DNA from: Leptospira montravelensis
GTDB taxonomy: Bacteria > Spirochaetota > Leptospiria > Leptospirales > Leptospiraceae
Reading direction: 5' to 3'
DNA: 64,000 nucleotides
NCBI RefSeq assembly: GCF_004770045.1
Contig: NZ_RQFO01000004.1
Location: 434,001-498,000 of the forward strand
In this document: piece by piece, positions 43,331 through 53,590 of the stretch
Layout: each line of letters starts with the position of its first letter
How positions within the stretch are numbered: position 1 is the first letter of the stretch
The notes under the pieces: model-generated
Told to the model about the DNA's origin: nothing
Database searches by the model: none
The model's input: the letters and a program-made list of their open reading frames with translations, nothing else
Translations under genes and position numbers: made by a program

Positions 43331-44422
43331 ATGACAGCAATTGTGGGTACAGATAAAGAAACAGATGTTAAAAGAATCCTCGTAGTTGAGGATGAAAGAA
43401 TCATTGCTATCAATATTTGTTCCACATTGAAACAATATGGATACAATGCCACATATGTTTCCGATGCCAATGATGCCATTGAACATATTGAAAACGAACA
43501 CTTTGATTTAGTTCTCATGGATATTATGCTCAATGGTCCAATGGATGGGATTGAAATTGCTGCCATCATTAAAAAAACCAAAGAAATTCCCGTAATTTAT
43601 CTGACTGCCTATTCGGACGAGGCAACTATCAACCGTGCGAAGGCAACTGAACCATTCGGTTACTTAATCAAACCATTTAACAGCCGTGATTTGTATATTT
43701 CTGTCGAAATGGCAATTTATAAATCGCAAGTGCAAAAACACATTCGTAATGTGGAAAGTAGGCTTGCGGAAAATCAAAAATGGGAAACCATTGCACTTGT
43801 TGCTTCTGGAATTTCTCACGAAATTAACAATCCACTCACTTCCATTATCAATTTAGCTGATTTAATATCCTTAGAAGCTAAAAAATTGGGAAATCCTTCC
43901 TTGGGAGAAAAAGCTTCAAAAATTGCCGAAGAATCAGAAAGAATCGCAAAAATTATTAAAAACCTGGTTTCTTATTCGCAATCCACTTCCTCACAATGGA
44001 ACTATTCCAACTTAGGAACTATTTTAAACGATACTCGTTCTTTCCTTCATCAATATTTTTTGAAGGAAGGAATCCAATGCGAAATCGAATTGGGTGATGT
44101 CCCACTCGCTTATTGCCAACCGCAAAAAATCAAACAAGTCCTCCTCAATCTCATGCAAGATGCGAGAGTCAGGGTCAATACAAGGGAAGATACGATAGGT
44201 AGAAAAATTACCATCAGTTTAAAACAAATGGAAGAAGATGGTTCGAGCCACATTCTTGTTCAAATTAAAGACAACGGAGAAGAGGATTTAATGAAGGGAA
44301 TTTCTCAAATGAATTCTTTGGAAGTGACAAAAAGTATTGTTACCGAACATAAAGGAAAAATGTACAGGGACGATGAATCGTCTTCCTGGTTTTTTACTCT
44401 TCCGATCATAAAACCATTATAA
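43331..44422 (+). CDS. Receiver-histidine kinase hybrid with degenerate ATPase domain
   Basis: A 363-residue protein: receiver domain (about 13-130) with complete residues (VVEDE, Asp64 in LVLMDIML, LTAYS, IKPF), then a HisKA-type dimerisation domain with His163 in SGISHEINNPLTSI, and a C-terminal ATPase-like region (about 225-360). The last is degenerate: the N-box reads LLNLMQDA (Asp277 where Asn is expected) and the G1 motif reads DNGEE instead of DxGxG. The receiver should accept phosphate, but autokinase activity is doubtful. It may receive phosphate from another kinase or act as a phosphatase. No partner regulator is adjacent. Confidence 0.8.
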   Translation: MTAIVGTDKETDVKRILVVEDERIIAINICSTLKQYGYNATYVSDANDAIEHIENEHFDLVLMDIMLNGPMDGIEIAAIIKKTKEIPVIYLTAYSDEATINRAKATEPFGYLIKPFNSRDLYISVEMAIYKSQVQKHIRNVESRLAENQKWETIALVASGISHEINNPLTSIINLADLISLEAKKLGNPSLGEKASKIAEESERIAKIIKNLVSYSQSTSSQWNYSNLGTILNDTRSFLHQYFLKEGIQCEIELGDVPLAYCQPQKIKQVLLNLMQDARVRVNTREDTIGRKITISLKQMEEDGSSHILVQIKDNGEEDLMKGISQMNSLEVTKSIVTEHKGKMYRDDESSSWFFTLPIIKPL

Positions 44423-44428
44423 CAATTG

Positions 44429-44779
44429 TTAGCGTTTTCCAATCACTAATGACTTTGCTAATTGCGGAGGTTCTTCTAACAATTTAAAGAATAATTCGAT
44501 TCGACTGGAATGTAACATCCAGTTGTCTTCTAAAAACAATCCCGCCAAAAAAAAATTAAAATCCTTATAATATAAAAACGATGTTTGTGGATTTTTGGTG
44601 AAATCTAAAAGAATTGCTAGGGCTAGCCGATTAGCGCTCTCGTCAGGGCCAAATCCTTCCGTGGGTATTTGAATGGTCGGTTCAGGGACTACGAAACAAT
44701 GCTCCGTGATTCCCTCGCGCACTTTGAGATTATACCGCAAAGTACCAGGAATACGTTCTCCAGAGTAGGTTTTTGCCAT
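44429..44779 (-). CDS. Hypothetical protein, DUF6166-like
   Basis: A 116-residue soluble protein: AKTYSGERIPGTLRYNLKVREG, then VVPEPTIQIPTEGFGPDESANRLALAILLDFT. The sequence recalls DUF6166 proteins (a short beta domain with a G-P-D-LALAIL-like helix), a comparison made from memory. No catalytic residues can be named. The ATG at 44779 has GGGAG 7 nt upstream; a longer frame from 44845 lacks a binding site. It converges with the REC-kinase (6-bp gap). Confidence 0.5.
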   Translation of the reverse strand: MAKTYSGERIPGTLRYNLKVREGITEHCFVVPEPTIQIPTEGFGPDESANRLALAILLDFTKNPQTSFLYYKDFNFFLAGLFLEDNWMLHSSRIELFFKLLEEPPQLAKSLVIGKR

Positions 44780-44909
44780 TGAAAACTCCCGGATGCCCAA
44801 GGATTGAGCCATTTGATTATGTCCATTACATGAATGGTCTTGCAACCTCTTTTTCCGGTAAAATACAAGATTCCCAAGGGAAATTCTGCCTGGTTTTCCA
44901 TTGATTTTT

Positions 44910-44939
44910 TCGACAGGTGTAAAACTGTCGTTCTATACT
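44910..44939 (+). promoter_or_regulatory. Promoter with overlapping inverted repeat for the LptD-like gene
   Basis: TCGACA (44910-44915) and TATACT (44934-44939), 18 bp apart, each match the sigma-70 consensus at five of six positions. The GTG start at 44953 is only 13 bp downstream, implying a leader of a few bases. CGACAG (44911-44916) and CTGTCG (44925-44930) form an inverted repeat across the -35 and spacer, a natural operator position. Confidence 0.45.
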
Positions 44940-44952
44940 TTCGAAGCCCACT

Positions 44953-47910
44953 GTGCAAAAATCCATTCGTTTTCTTATATTATTTTATGGTTTTCTCTTC
45001 GGAATGGAAATTCTGGCGCAGGACATCAATAGCCTAAAACTTATATTTCCAGACCAGTCTGGTGCCCCAAAAAACACCCAAGAAGAAGAAAGAAAACAAA
45101 CTACAGCGCAAGTACAACGTGGTCTTGTCAGAAAATCTGTGGATTCCATGACAGACAGAGAAGTTGAGGACAACCTAAGAAATCTCGGACTCAATCCATC
45201 GGGAACAATCTATACTAAAAGAGAAAGATTGAGAGAAGCCCTCGTTCCTGAAGAAGAACAGGCGTTAACTCCAGAAGCACTCCTCGGTTCACAAACCAAA
45301 AAAGGTCCGCCCATCCAAATCCAAAACGCAGCAGAAGGACAACTTTTAAACATCGATAAAACAAAAGGTGGTGTTCTTGTGCTTCGCGGCAAGGTTCGAT
45401 TAAAAATTCGTTCCGGAGAACTGGTTGCGGACTCTGTGTCCATCGATGCCAGCCGCCAAGAGATCTATGCAGAAGGTGGAGTGGAATACAAAGACGGAAC
45501 GGCCAAAGTAAATGGCGACCGTATGATTTATGACTTAAAAATCAACCAAGGTGTTGTTTATAATTCTAAATTAAGTATGTTTCCCTCTTACTTCATTGGA
45601 CAAAAAATCAAACGTTTGGATGAAAAACGTTATCTCTTGGAGATGGGATACTTTACTGCTTGTAATGCGGAACTTCCACACGAGTCTTTCCAAGCCAAAA
45701 AAATTATAATACACGATGATAAGTCCGTTGTTGCCTACCGAGTTTCATATAAGGTTGGGGGAACAACTATGTTTTGGCTTCCCGTTTTATACAATTCCGA
45801 ATCAGGAAACGGAGTCACAACGCAAGTTGGAAAAAATAACACTCAAGGTTGGTTCTGGCAAAACTCATACCAATGGTCTGATTCCTATCCAAATAGTATT
45901 TTCCTAGCTAACGGATATAAGTTTCGTTTTGACATGTATGAAAAAACAGGACAAGCCGCACAGTTAGAAATGTGGAAAGTTTCACCTATTTTAAATTACA
46001 ATATCAATCTCGGTTATGCAAATTATAAAAATAATACCATCACTCCAGTATATGAGGACAGATTTCAAAATAATGGTATAGGTAACGTTGCCGTCACAAA
46101 TAACGTAGACCGCGGAGAAATGTTTCCGAACACTGGATTACCATATCGTAATACAGGCGTTAACTATGACCCTTGGTGGAAAACAGACTTGCGATTAAAC
46201 GCTAAGTTTAACGACTTTTCACGCGATTACACAAGAAACGTTCAAGTACAATACGAAAACTACAGCAATCGTCAATTTGACTATGAATTTGGAAACAGGT
46301 ATCAACCTTCCAACTCTCTCCAATCTTTATATTCCTATAGGGATGTTCGTTTTGGTCTTATCCGAAACTTATTAAATTGGAACTTAAATTACACGGAAAA
46401 CCGTGGAGATTTGAGTGTTGGAATTGCAATGAGTAGAACTCTCGTTTATCAAATTCAAGCCAACCAATATTTTGCTGCGCAAGACACTCTGCCTGCTGTG
46501 ACGATCAGAAATTCTAGTAATATAGGTTTGGTTCCTGGAACGAGTAGTCCAATTTATTGGGATTTGTTCTTTCAAACCAATATCAATAGAATTTATGGGT
46601 CTCCACAACAAAGAACGAACCCAACCACTGGTGTTGTAGATCCGAGAAGTCAATACAATGACTTTGTTTTACGTTCTCAGACAAACGTAATTGGTGAAAC
46701 TGGACTTCGGTCTCCCATTTCAATGGGTGCTTATATTTCGTTCACACCTTCAGTTTATATGGGTGCTACCAAACAAACAGTGGAATTCCCTGGATCCGGA
46801 AATGATTTAAATAGCCCCGACCGCGATATTAACAAAGCATATGCGACACTCTTAAAACAACAGTCTTACCAATATGTTAGGCAGTCACATACGGTTCGCA
46901 TGGGTATTCCTGAAATTTTCTTATCGACTACTTACCGTCGTTTGGATGCGGATAAAGCAGAAGCAAAGGACCCGATCCTTGGAAATTTACGTCAACATGA
47001 AGCAGAAGTATCATTAGAAAGTTATGCACTCAATGATTGGGATGTTTCTGTTAGAACCATAAGAGATTTACGTCAATTTTCAAGTTCCTATAATCCAGGT
47101 CTGACCAATATGCAACGTTGGTATTATACTGTAGTAAGAGTAGGTGGATTTTTTGATTTTGTAGATGGATTTACAACCCGAAGGCCCAGTCTTTTAGAAA
47201 GAAAAAGAAATTTTTATTCAGGTATATTTATCAATAATGATTATGTACACCACACTCCTCAAAACAGGTCTTTATCAAATAACCTTACACTTTCCTATAA
47301 AATGGGAGGATTTTCTTGGCCAATCATTCGTGCTTTTAGAAGTTTAGAAATTGGATCAACATGGTATCATGTTTATAAAGATACCTATTTAGATAGTTAC
47401 AGATTTTTCTTTAAAACTGATGTAAAAGTTACAAGATATTCAGGAGTAGAACTAGAACTTGATTCTCGTGTAACAGAACCTTGGCGACTTACAGCTTTAG
47501 CTCAAGGTCAGTTTTATGCAATGAATACTAGTCCCGAATTGTATACATCGCAAACAGGAACCAATTACGACCAAACAACAATTTGGGAAGATTTAGCATC
47601 GGGCACAGGTGCTAAAGGCCAAAACGAAAGGCAAAAAACAGTATTTAATATAAATCGTTTTATGATGACCTTAAAACTAGACCTTCACAATTGGGAATAC
47701 CGTTTGGGTTATAGTATGAATTTGCGGGCACTTCCCGGAGGTCTAACAATGAACAACCAGTTAACTTTTTACGACCAATCCGTATACTTTTCTGTTAACT
47801 TAACTAATTTCAGTTTTGGAGATTCCGCATCTGCTCAAGCAACAAGAGTCAGATTGTATAGGTTTAGGAAACGTCCACTTGATGGAACCTCAACAGACTT
47901 AACCGATTAA
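44953..47910 (+). CDS. lptD: LptD-like LPS-assembly outer-membrane protein
   Basis: A 985-residue protein with a signal peptide (about 1-23, ending ILA-QD), a charged region (about 24-120), an OstA/LptA-type beta-jellyroll (about 120-250: GKVRLKIRSGELVADSVSIDASRQEIYAEGG, VEYKDGTAKVNGDRMIYDL) and a long beta-barrel rich in aromatic strands. YFTACNAELPHESFQAKKI at the junction matches LptD-type proteins. LptD with LptE inserts lipopolysaccharide into the outer leaflet, and Leptospira makes LPS. The start is a GTG, very close to the promoter. A sugar-phosphate transferase gene follows after 11 bp, fitting an envelope-polysaccharide operon. Confidence 0.8.
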   Translation: MQKSIRFLILFYGFLFGMEILAQDINSLKLIFPDQSGAPKNTQEEERKQTTAQVQRGLVRKSVDSMTDREVEDNLRNLGLNPSGTIYTKRERLREALVPEEEQALTPEALLGSQTKKGPPIQIQNAAEGQLLNIDKTKGGVLVLRGKVRLKIRSGELVADSVSIDASRQEIYAEGGVEYKDGTAKVNGDRMIYDLKINQGVVYNSKLSMFPSYFIGQKIKRLDEKRYLLEMGYFTACNAELPHESFQAKKIIIHDDKSVVAYRVSYKVGGTTMFWLPVLYNSESGNGVTTQVGKNNTQGWFWQNSYQWSDSYPNSIFLANGYKFRFDMYEKTGQAAQLEMWKVSPILNYNINLGYANYKNNTITPVYEDRFQNNGIGNVAVTNNVDRGEMFPNTGLPYRNTGVNYDPWWKTDLRLNAKFNDFSRDYTRNVQVQYENYSNRQFDYEFGNRYQPSNSLQSLYSYRDVRFGLIRNLLNWNLNYTENRGDLSVGIAMSRTLVYQIQANQYFAAQDTLPAVTIRNSSNIGLVPGTSSPIYWDLFFQTNINRIYGSPQQRTNPTTGVVDPRSQYNDFVLRSQTNVIGETGLRSPISMGAYISFTPSVYMGATKQTVEFPGSGNDLNSPDRDINKAYATLLKQQSYQYVRQSHTVRMGIPEIFLSTTYRRLDADKAEAKDPILGNLRQHEAEVSLESYALNDWDVSVRTIRDLRQFSSSYNPGLTNMQRWYYTVVRVGGFFDFVDGFTTRRPSLLERKRNFYSGIFINNDYVHHTPQNRSLSNNLTLSYKMGGFSWPIIRAFRSLEIGSTWYHVYKDTYLDSYRFFFKTDVKVTRYSGVELELDSRVTEPWRLTALAQGQFYAMNTSPELYTSQTGTNYDQTTIWEDLASGTGAKGQNERQKTVFNINRFMMTLKLDLHNWEYRLGYSMNLRALPGGLTMNNQLTFYDQSVYFSVNLTNFSFGDSASAQATRVRLYRFRKRPLDGTSTDLTD

Positions 47911-47921
47911 GAGAATTATAA

Positions 47922-49322
47922 ATGTTAAAAGAAAGAAGCCAATCCTTCAAACTCCTATTCCTTGTAACAGACTTCTTTATAGCTCTAACAAGTTTTGTTT
48001 GTGCTTATATATTTCGTTATTATTTTTTACCAGACTCTGCATTTCAAATTCAGACAATTGATCCGATCAATTATATAATTCTTGGAATCGTACTTGGTTT
48101 TTCACAAGTAATATCATTTTTATCAATCGATTTATATCATCCAAGAAGAGGATTATCTTTTTCCGATGAATTGTTTGCGATTATCACTGGAGTAATTTTA
48201 AACCTCCTTGTGGTATTATCTCTTTTGTTTTTCTTTCGCGGTGAAAGTTTTTCAAGATTGGTCATCGGTTACTTTGCTATCTGCACAGTCATCCTTACTT
48301 CGTTTTCACATTATATTTTAAGATCCTTTATGCAATACTTACGAAGCAGAGGTTTCAATTTAAAATCTGTTTTAGTAATAGGTACAGGAAAATCGGCGAT
48401 TAATTTTTCAGAAACAATTCAGAAACATTCTATTTATGGTTATACAGTAAAAGGTTTTGTAGCTGGGAAAAAAAACCTTTCTCCAAAAAAGCTTAAAACT
48501 GTCACAAACACAGTAAACCTAGAATCTTTTGTTAAAGATAATAATTTAGATTTAATTGTTTATGCATTATCACATGAAGAAGGGGATTCGCTAAAAGAAG
48601 TCATTGATATTGCTGACTTTTATGGTATCGACCTAAAAGTCATTCCTAGTTACGAAGAAATTGTCACAGCCAAAGGAAGAGTCGAAGTTTTAGATGGAAT
48701 CCCTATCATCTCCATTAGGAATATTCCGTTAAGGCTCGGATATAACTTGGTTTTAAAAAGAATTTTTGATATTCTATTCTCCTTATTTTTTATTATTTTA
48801 TTTAGCCCATTTTATCTAATCATTGCGTTACTTGTAAAGTTCACAAGCAGAGGCCCAATTTTTTACAAACAAGAAAGAGTGGGACTTGATAATAAAGTTT
48901 TTGGAATGCTCAAATTCAGATCCATGATTGTACAAACCAAAGAAAAATCGGATACACTTTGGACAGTTAAAGACGACCCTCGGGTCACAGTCGTTGGTTC
49001 TGTTTTACGAAAACTTTCTTTGGATGAAACTCCTCAGTTTTTTAATGTTTTATTAGGCGATATGTCAGTTGTAGGTCCAAGGCCAGAACGACCCTTTTAT
49101 GTAGAAAAATTTAGAAATGAACACCAACAGTATATGAGACGTCATGCTGCAAAAGCAGGGATTACAGGTTGGGCTCAAGTACAAGGATTTCGCGGCGATA
49201 CTTCAATAGAAAAACGTATCGAAGCAGATATCTTTTATATTGAGAACTGGTCATTACTTCTCGATATAAAAATAATATTATTAACACCACTAAAAGCAAT
49301 CATTGATAGGAACGCATACTGA
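47922..49322 (+). CDS. Polyprenyl-phosphate sugar-phosphate transferase (WbaP/PssY-like)
   Basis: A 466-residue membrane enzyme: about 4-5 N-terminal spans, a CoA-binding-like domain (about 145-260: VLVIGTGKSAINFSETIQ), one more span, then the bacterial sugar transferase domain (about 275-466) with FYKQERVGLDNKVFGMLKFRSM, LDETPQFFNVLLGDMSVVGPRPERP and ITGWAQVQGFRGDTSIEKRIEAD. It transfers a sugar-1-phosphate to undecaprenyl phosphate, the first step of an O-antigen or capsule unit. Donor sugar is unknown. It lies between the LptD-like gene (11 bp) and gatC (9 bp). Confidence 0.9.
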   Translation: MLKERSQSFKLLFLVTDFFIALTSFVCAYIFRYYFLPDSAFQIQTIDPINYIILGIVLGFSQVISFLSIDLYHPRRGLSFSDELFAIITGVILNLLVVLSLLFFFRGESFSRLVIGYFAICTVILTSFSHYILRSFMQYLRSRGFNLKSVLVIGTGKSAINFSETIQKHSIYGYTVKGFVAGKKNLSPKKLKTVTNTVNLESFVKDNNLDLIVYALSHEEGDSLKEVIDIADFYGIDLKVIPSYEEIVTAKGRVEVLDGIPIISIRNIPLRLGYNLVLKRIFDILFSLFFIILFSPFYLIIALLVKFTSRGPIFYKQERVGLDNKVFGMLKFRSMIVQTKEKSDTLWTVKDDPRVTVVGSVLRKLSLDETPQFFNVLLGDMSVVGPRPERPFYVEKFRNEHQQYMRRHAAKAGITGWAQVQGFRGDTSIEKRIEADIFYIENWSLLLDIKIILLTPLKAIIDRNAY

Positions 49323-49331
49323 GGAAACATT

Positions 49332-49616
49332 ATGGATGAACAAGAATTAAAAAACATTGCCAACTTGGCAAAACTTAACATTGACGATGCGGAAGTTTCC
49401 TCAATGTTAAATGACTTTTCTCGGATTGTACAATATGTAGATGAAATCAAAAACCTAGATACTTCCGCTGTAGGTGATGATGAAATCTATGAACAAATTT
49501 TTTATGAATTACGAAAGGATTTTGCTGAAAATGGCTTAAAGAGAGATGATTTAGCAAAAATTGCCCCATCTTATGAAAATGGATACATTGTAGTTCCAAA
49601 GGTAATTGAAACATGA
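49332..49616 (+). CDS. gatC: Asp/Glu-tRNA amidotransferase subunit GatC
   Basis: A 94-residue protein beginning [21 protein letters not shown] with [13 protein letters not shown], the GatC pattern. GatC wraps between GatA and GatB and stabilises the amidotransferase that makes Gln-tRNA(Gln) or Asn-tRNA(Asn). GAGGAAAC lies 6 nt before the ATG. It overlaps gatA by 4 bp (ATGA). gatB is not in the window. Confidence 0.92.
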   Translation: MDEQELKNIANLAKLNIDDAEVSSMLNDFSRIVQYVDEIKNLDTSAVGDDEIYEQIFYELRKDFAENGLKRDDLAKIAPSYENGYIVVPKVIET

Positions 49617-51079
49617 AAGATTTAATTTATTTAACTTATTCCGAAATTAAAACAAAACTAAACGATGGCTCTTTAAAGTCAAAAGACTTGGTTTCTGCTT
49701 ACATCAGTCGAATTGAAGTTACTGATTCAAAAGTAAAAGCCTTCCTCGAATTTAATAAAGAAAATATCTTAAAACAAGCTGAGGAAAGTGACAATAGAAG
49801 AAAATCGGGAAAGTTACTTTCTGAATTTGATGGAATTCCTATTGGAATCAAAGATAATATCTGTATTACAGGTGAGATCACATCTTGTTCTTCAAAAATC
49901 CTAGAAAACTTTCGCTCTCCCTATGATGCCACAGTCATTCAAAAACTAAAAGCAAAGGGTTTTGTTTTGTTTCCACGTCTCAATATGGATGAATTCGCGA
50001 TGGGTTCTTCCACAGAAAATAGTGCCTTTCAAACTACAAGAAATCCATTTGATACCAATCGCATCCCGGGTGGATCTAGCGGAGGTTCGGCGGCGGCTGT
50101 GGCTGCTTCCATGTTACCAGTGTCTCTTGGTTCCGATACAGGTGGATCGATTAGACAGCCGGCTGCCCTTTGCGGAATTTGGGGGTTAAAACCTACCTAT
50201 GGCAGAGTTTCTAGATACGGACTGATCGCTTATGCATCGAGCCTTGACCAAATTGGTCCTTTTTCGAATGATTTACAAGGAATCGCAGACCTTATGGAAA
50301 TTCTCTCAGGTCTCGACCACAAAGATCAAACAACTGCTAAGGTAAACTCTTTCGAAGCCAACACTGTTTCCTCCATAGATTGGAAAGGCAAACGAATTGG
50401 TGTGATGAAGTCAGAAGAGTTTAGTTTCTCACCAGAAGTAAACAAACGTTATGCGGAGATATTAAAAGATATAGAAACAAAGGGGGCGACTCTCGTTCCT
50501 CTCGATTTTTCGCTTTTAAAATTTGCAATTCCTGTTTATTATTTAATCGCAACAGCAGAATGTTCCTCAAATTTAAGCCGATTTGATGGGATCCGTTATG
50601 GACTACGTAAGGAAGGGGCAGGTAAATTAGAAGATTTATACTCAGAATCTAGAACCCAAGGTTTTGGTGCTGAAGTCAAACGTCGTATTTTACTTGGTAC
50701 TTTTTCACTGAGTTCTGGTTATTACGATGCATATTATGGCAAAGCTCAAAAAGCAAGGGTTCTTATTCGTAAACAATATGCGGAGTTTTTTAAATCTGTA
50801 GATATTATTTTTCAACCAACCTCGCCTACAACTGCATTTAAGGTTGGAGAAAAAACCAAAGATCCAATTCAAATGTATCAAGCAGATATTCTAACTACTT
50901 CTGTCAACTTAGCGGGAGTTCCAGCGATTAGTTGTCCTGCAGGCCTTGATTCCAATGGCCTTCCTATTGGATTACAAATTACATCACACCATTTTGATGA
51001 ATCAAAACTATTGAGTTTCGCTAAATCAGTATCGGAACTAGAAATGTGTAAGTTGGCACTTCCTACAGAGATCACCTAA
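49613..51079 (+). CDS. gatA: Asp/Glu-tRNA amidotransferase subunit GatA
   Basis: The 488-residue amidase-family subunit hydrolyses glutamine to supply ammonia to GatB. The catalytic triad is complete: Lys80 (GIPIGIKDN), cis-Ser155 ([10 protein letters not shown]) and Ser179 ([14 protein letters not shown]), spaced as in characterised GatA. A full asnS is also in the window, so the main need for GatCAB here is probably Gln-tRNA(Gln) formation. It is coupled to gatC (4-bp overlap), and hisF starts one base after its stop. Confidence 0.96.
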   Translation: MKDLIYLTYSEIKTKLNDGSLKSKDLVSAYISRIEVTDSKVKAFLEFNKENILKQAEESDNRRKSGKLLSEFDGIPIGIKDNICITGEITSCSSKILENFRSPYDATVIQKLKAKGFVLFPRLNMDEFAMGSSTENSAFQTTRNPFDTNRIPGGSSGGSAAAVAASMLPVSLGSDTGGSIRQPAALCGIWGLKPTYGRVSRYGLIAYASSLDQIGPFSNDLQGIADLMEILSGLDHKDQTTAKVNSFEANTVSSIDWKGKRIGVMKSEEFSFSPEVNKRYAEILKDIETKGATLVPLDFSLLKFAIPVYYLIATAECSSNLSRFDGIRYGLRKEGAGKLEDLYSESRTQGFGAEVKRRILLGTFSLSSGYYDAYYGKAQKARVLIRKQYAEFFKSVDIIFQPTSPTTAFKVGEKTKDPIQMYQADILTTSVNLAGVPAISCPAGLDSNGLPIGLQITSHHFDESKLLSFAKSVSELEMCKLALPTEIT

Positions 51080-51080
51080 C

Positions 51081-51848
51081 ATGGATGAGCTAACCAAAAG
51101 AGTCATTCCTTGTCTGGATATCAAAGGGGGAAGGGTTGTAAAAGGTATACAATTTGTAAATCTTGTTGATGCCGGTGATCCAGTATCCTGTGCAGTTGCT
51201 TACGAAGAAAACAAAGCTGATGAACTTTGTTTTTTGGATATTACTGCTTCCTCTGACAAACGCGACATTCTCCTACACTTAGTAGAACAAGTGGCGAATA
51301 GACTTTTTATTCCTTTCACTGTCGGTGGAGGGATTCGAACCATTGATGATGTAAAAGCGGTTTTAAATAAGGGAGCCGACAAAGTTTCTATCAATACAAG
51401 TGCTTTTCAGAATCCAAAACTACTCAAGGATTCCAGTGAAATTTATGGATCTCAATGTATTGTCTGCGCCATCGATGTAAAATTTCATCCTGAACGTAAA
51501 CGTTACGAAGTGTATCTCAATGGAGGTCGACTTGAAACAGGTAGGGAAGCACTGGATTGGGGAAGGGAAGCCTTTGAAATGGGAGCAGGAGAAATTCTTC
51601 TTACTTCAATGGATAAAGATGGAACCAAAGATGGATTTGATATCACTCTTATGAAATCTTTCACCTCCAATCTTTCCATCCCAATTATTGCCTCTGGTGG
51701 AGCTGGAAATCCTGAACATATGGCTGAGGTCATCCTTAGAGGTGGAGCCGATGCCGTTCTTGCCGCATCAATTTTTCACTTTGGTGAATTTTCAATACAA
51801 GAAACGAAACAAACAATGAAAGAGATGGGAATCAAAGTGAGATTATGA
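51081..51848 (+). CDS. hisF: Imidazole glycerol phosphate synthase cyclase subunit HisF
   Basis: A 255-residue TIM barrel with [16 protein letters not shown] (catalytic Asp13), [34 protein letters not shown] (second catalytic Asp), [13 protein letters not shown] and [11 protein letters not shown]. HisF uses ammonia from HisH to form imidazole glycerol phosphate and AICAR in histidine synthesis. The segment [21 protein letters not shown] is typical. It is not beside other his genes; it lies 1 bp after gatA and overlaps the symporter gene by 4 bp. Confidence 0.95.
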   Translation: MDELTKRVIPCLDIKGGRVVKGIQFVNLVDAGDPVSCAVAYEENKADELCFLDITASSDKRDILLHLVEQVANRLFIPFTVGGGIRTIDDVKAVLNKGADKVSINTSAFQNPKLLKDSSEIYGSQCIVCAIDVKFHPERKRYEVYLNGGRLETGREALDWGREAFEMGAGEILLTSMDKDGTKDGFDITLMKSFTSNLSIPIIASGGAGNPEHMAEVILRGGADAVLAASIFHFGEFSIQETKQTMKEMGIKVRL

Positions 51849-53581
51849 TTCCTTTCCATTTTCTAGATTTTATTTTTTTTCTTTTTCCATTCTTTGTAAT
51901 CGTCTTCCTTTTATTTCGTTTTCGCTCCAAACAAAGTTCAACTAAAGAATACTTCCAGGCAGAAGGTAGTTTGTCTTGGTTTGTGGCAGGCACAGCAATG
52001 GTTGCAACAACTTTTGCCGCGGACACACCACTTGCTGTAACAGAAATTATACGAAGCCAAGGAATCGCAGGAAATTGGATTTGGTGGTATATGGCAGTGG
52101 GTGGATTTGTTACTGTCTTTTTCTTTTCAAAATTATGGAAAAGGTCTGGTGCATCTACTGATTTAGAACTTATAAGACTTCGATATAGCGGCAAGGAAGC
52201 TGAATTTTTAAGAGGATTCAAAGCCTTTGTGATTGGTTTTTTACTCAATCTGGTGATTCTCGGTTGGGTCAATTTAGCCATGTTAAAAATCATTCCAGTA
52301 TTTTTTCCCAATGTAACTGGCTCTCACATTCTTATTTACTTACTGCTATTTGGTGTTTTTTATACCTCAATCGCTGGACTTCGCGGGATATCCTATATTG
52401 ATGTTTTCCAATTTTTTTTAGCATGGATTGGATGTATACTTTTTGCGTATTTCGCAATAAACTTACCCTCCGTCGGTGGATTAGAAGGTTTAAAACAAAA
52501 ACTTAATGCAGACAAAATTTTATTTTTTCCGAATGGATCTTCAGGAACTCTTCCTTGGGATCATTTTTTAATACTCCTAACAGTCCTTTGGTGGTCCAGT
52601 TGGTATCCAGGTTCGGAACCTGGAGGAGGGGGGTACATTGCCCAAAGAATCCTTGCCACAAAAAATGAAAATGCTGCACTAAAGGGTTCTCTTTGGTTTG
52701 TAGTAGCTCATTATTTTGTAAGACCTTGGCCCTGGATATTAGTGGCTCTTGTTTCCATTGTACTTTATCCTAATCTTTCTGAAATCGAAAGTGGAAAAGG
52801 TTTTCTGATGGTTTTACAAGAGGGAATGCCAAGTGGAATGATGGGACTTATGCTAAGTGCTTTTCTTGCTGCCTATTTATCAACACTGGCAACACATTTG
52901 AATTGGGGAGCATCTTATCTGGTCAATGACCTTATAAAACCAATAACAAAAGTTGATAAACCTGATTCTTATTATCTTAAAATATCTTATGGAATACAAA
53001 TCTTAACAGCCGTTTGTTCCTTTTTACTTGCTGTTTATGGAATGGAAACGATCAAAGGGGCCTGGGTATTTTTGTTAGAAGCCTCTTCTGGAATAGGTTT
53101 TATCTTAATTGCACGTTGGTTTTTTTGGCGTATTTCTGCATGGACAGAAATATTGGCCTTTATTCTTTCCCCTATTTTGTACTTAGTTTTTTCAGTTTAC
53201 TTAAAGACAATTTTTCCCTATTCTATTTTCTATACTGCCCTCACTTCTAGCACCATTCTAATACTATCTACCTATGTTTTACCCACAACGAATCGAGATG
53301 TTTTGATTCGGTTCTATGAAACAACAAAACCTCCATATTACTTCTGGAAAGGTATATTTCAAAATGATAACGAACCAAAACAAATCATATATCCCAATCG
53401 GCTGATTGTTTCTTTTTTGGGGACAGTGTCAGGTCTTAGTTTTGTGTTCGGCGGTTTATATTCGATCCAATGTTTATTATGGAAAGAAGGAGAAATTTTA
53501 ATTGGCTTTCCTTTGTTTCTTTTTGGATTATTGGGATTGTATTTTTCAATCCAATCGTTACAGGAAAAAACTACAGAATAA
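51845..53581 (+). CDS. Sodium:solute symporter (SSS family)
   Basis: A 578-residue membrane protein with about 13 spans. Family features: YFQAEGSLSWFVAGTAMVATTFAADTP near the first core helices, the SSS pattern GxxxDLELIRLRYSG, and ASYLVNDLIKPI later in the protein. It probably cotransports an organic solute with sodium; substrate unknown. It overlaps hisF by 4 bp (ATGA), the last gene of this plus-strand run, and converges with the lipase-like gene (9-bp gap). Confidence 0.85.
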   Translation: MIPFHFLDFIFFLFPFFVIVFLLFRFRSKQSSTKEYFQAEGSLSWFVAGTAMVATTFAADTPLAVTEIIRSQGIAGNWIWWYMAVGGFVTVFFFSKLWKRSGASTDLELIRLRYSGKEAEFLRGFKAFVIGFLLNLVILGWVNLAMLKIIPVFFPNVTGSHILIYLLLFGVFYTSIAGLRGISYIDVFQFFLAWIGCILFAYFAINLPSVGGLEGLKQKLNADKILFFPNGSSGTLPWDHFLILLTVLWWSSWYPGSEPGGGGYIAQRILATKNENAALKGSLWFVVAHYFVRPWPWILVALVSIVLYPNLSEIESGKGFLMVLQEGMPSGMMGLMLSAFLAAYLSTLATHLNWGASYLVNDLIKPITKVDKPDSYYLKISYGIQILTAVCSFLLAVYGMETIKGAWVFLLEASSGIGFILIARWFFWRISAWTEILAFILSPILYLVFSVYLKTIFPYSIFYTALTSSTILILSTYVLPTTNRDVLIRFYETTKPPYYFWKGIFQNDNEPKQIIYPNRLIVSFLGTVSGLSFVFGGLYSIQCLLWKEGEILIGFPLFLFGLLGLYFSIQSLQEKTTE

Positions 53582-53590
53582 TTTTGGTGG

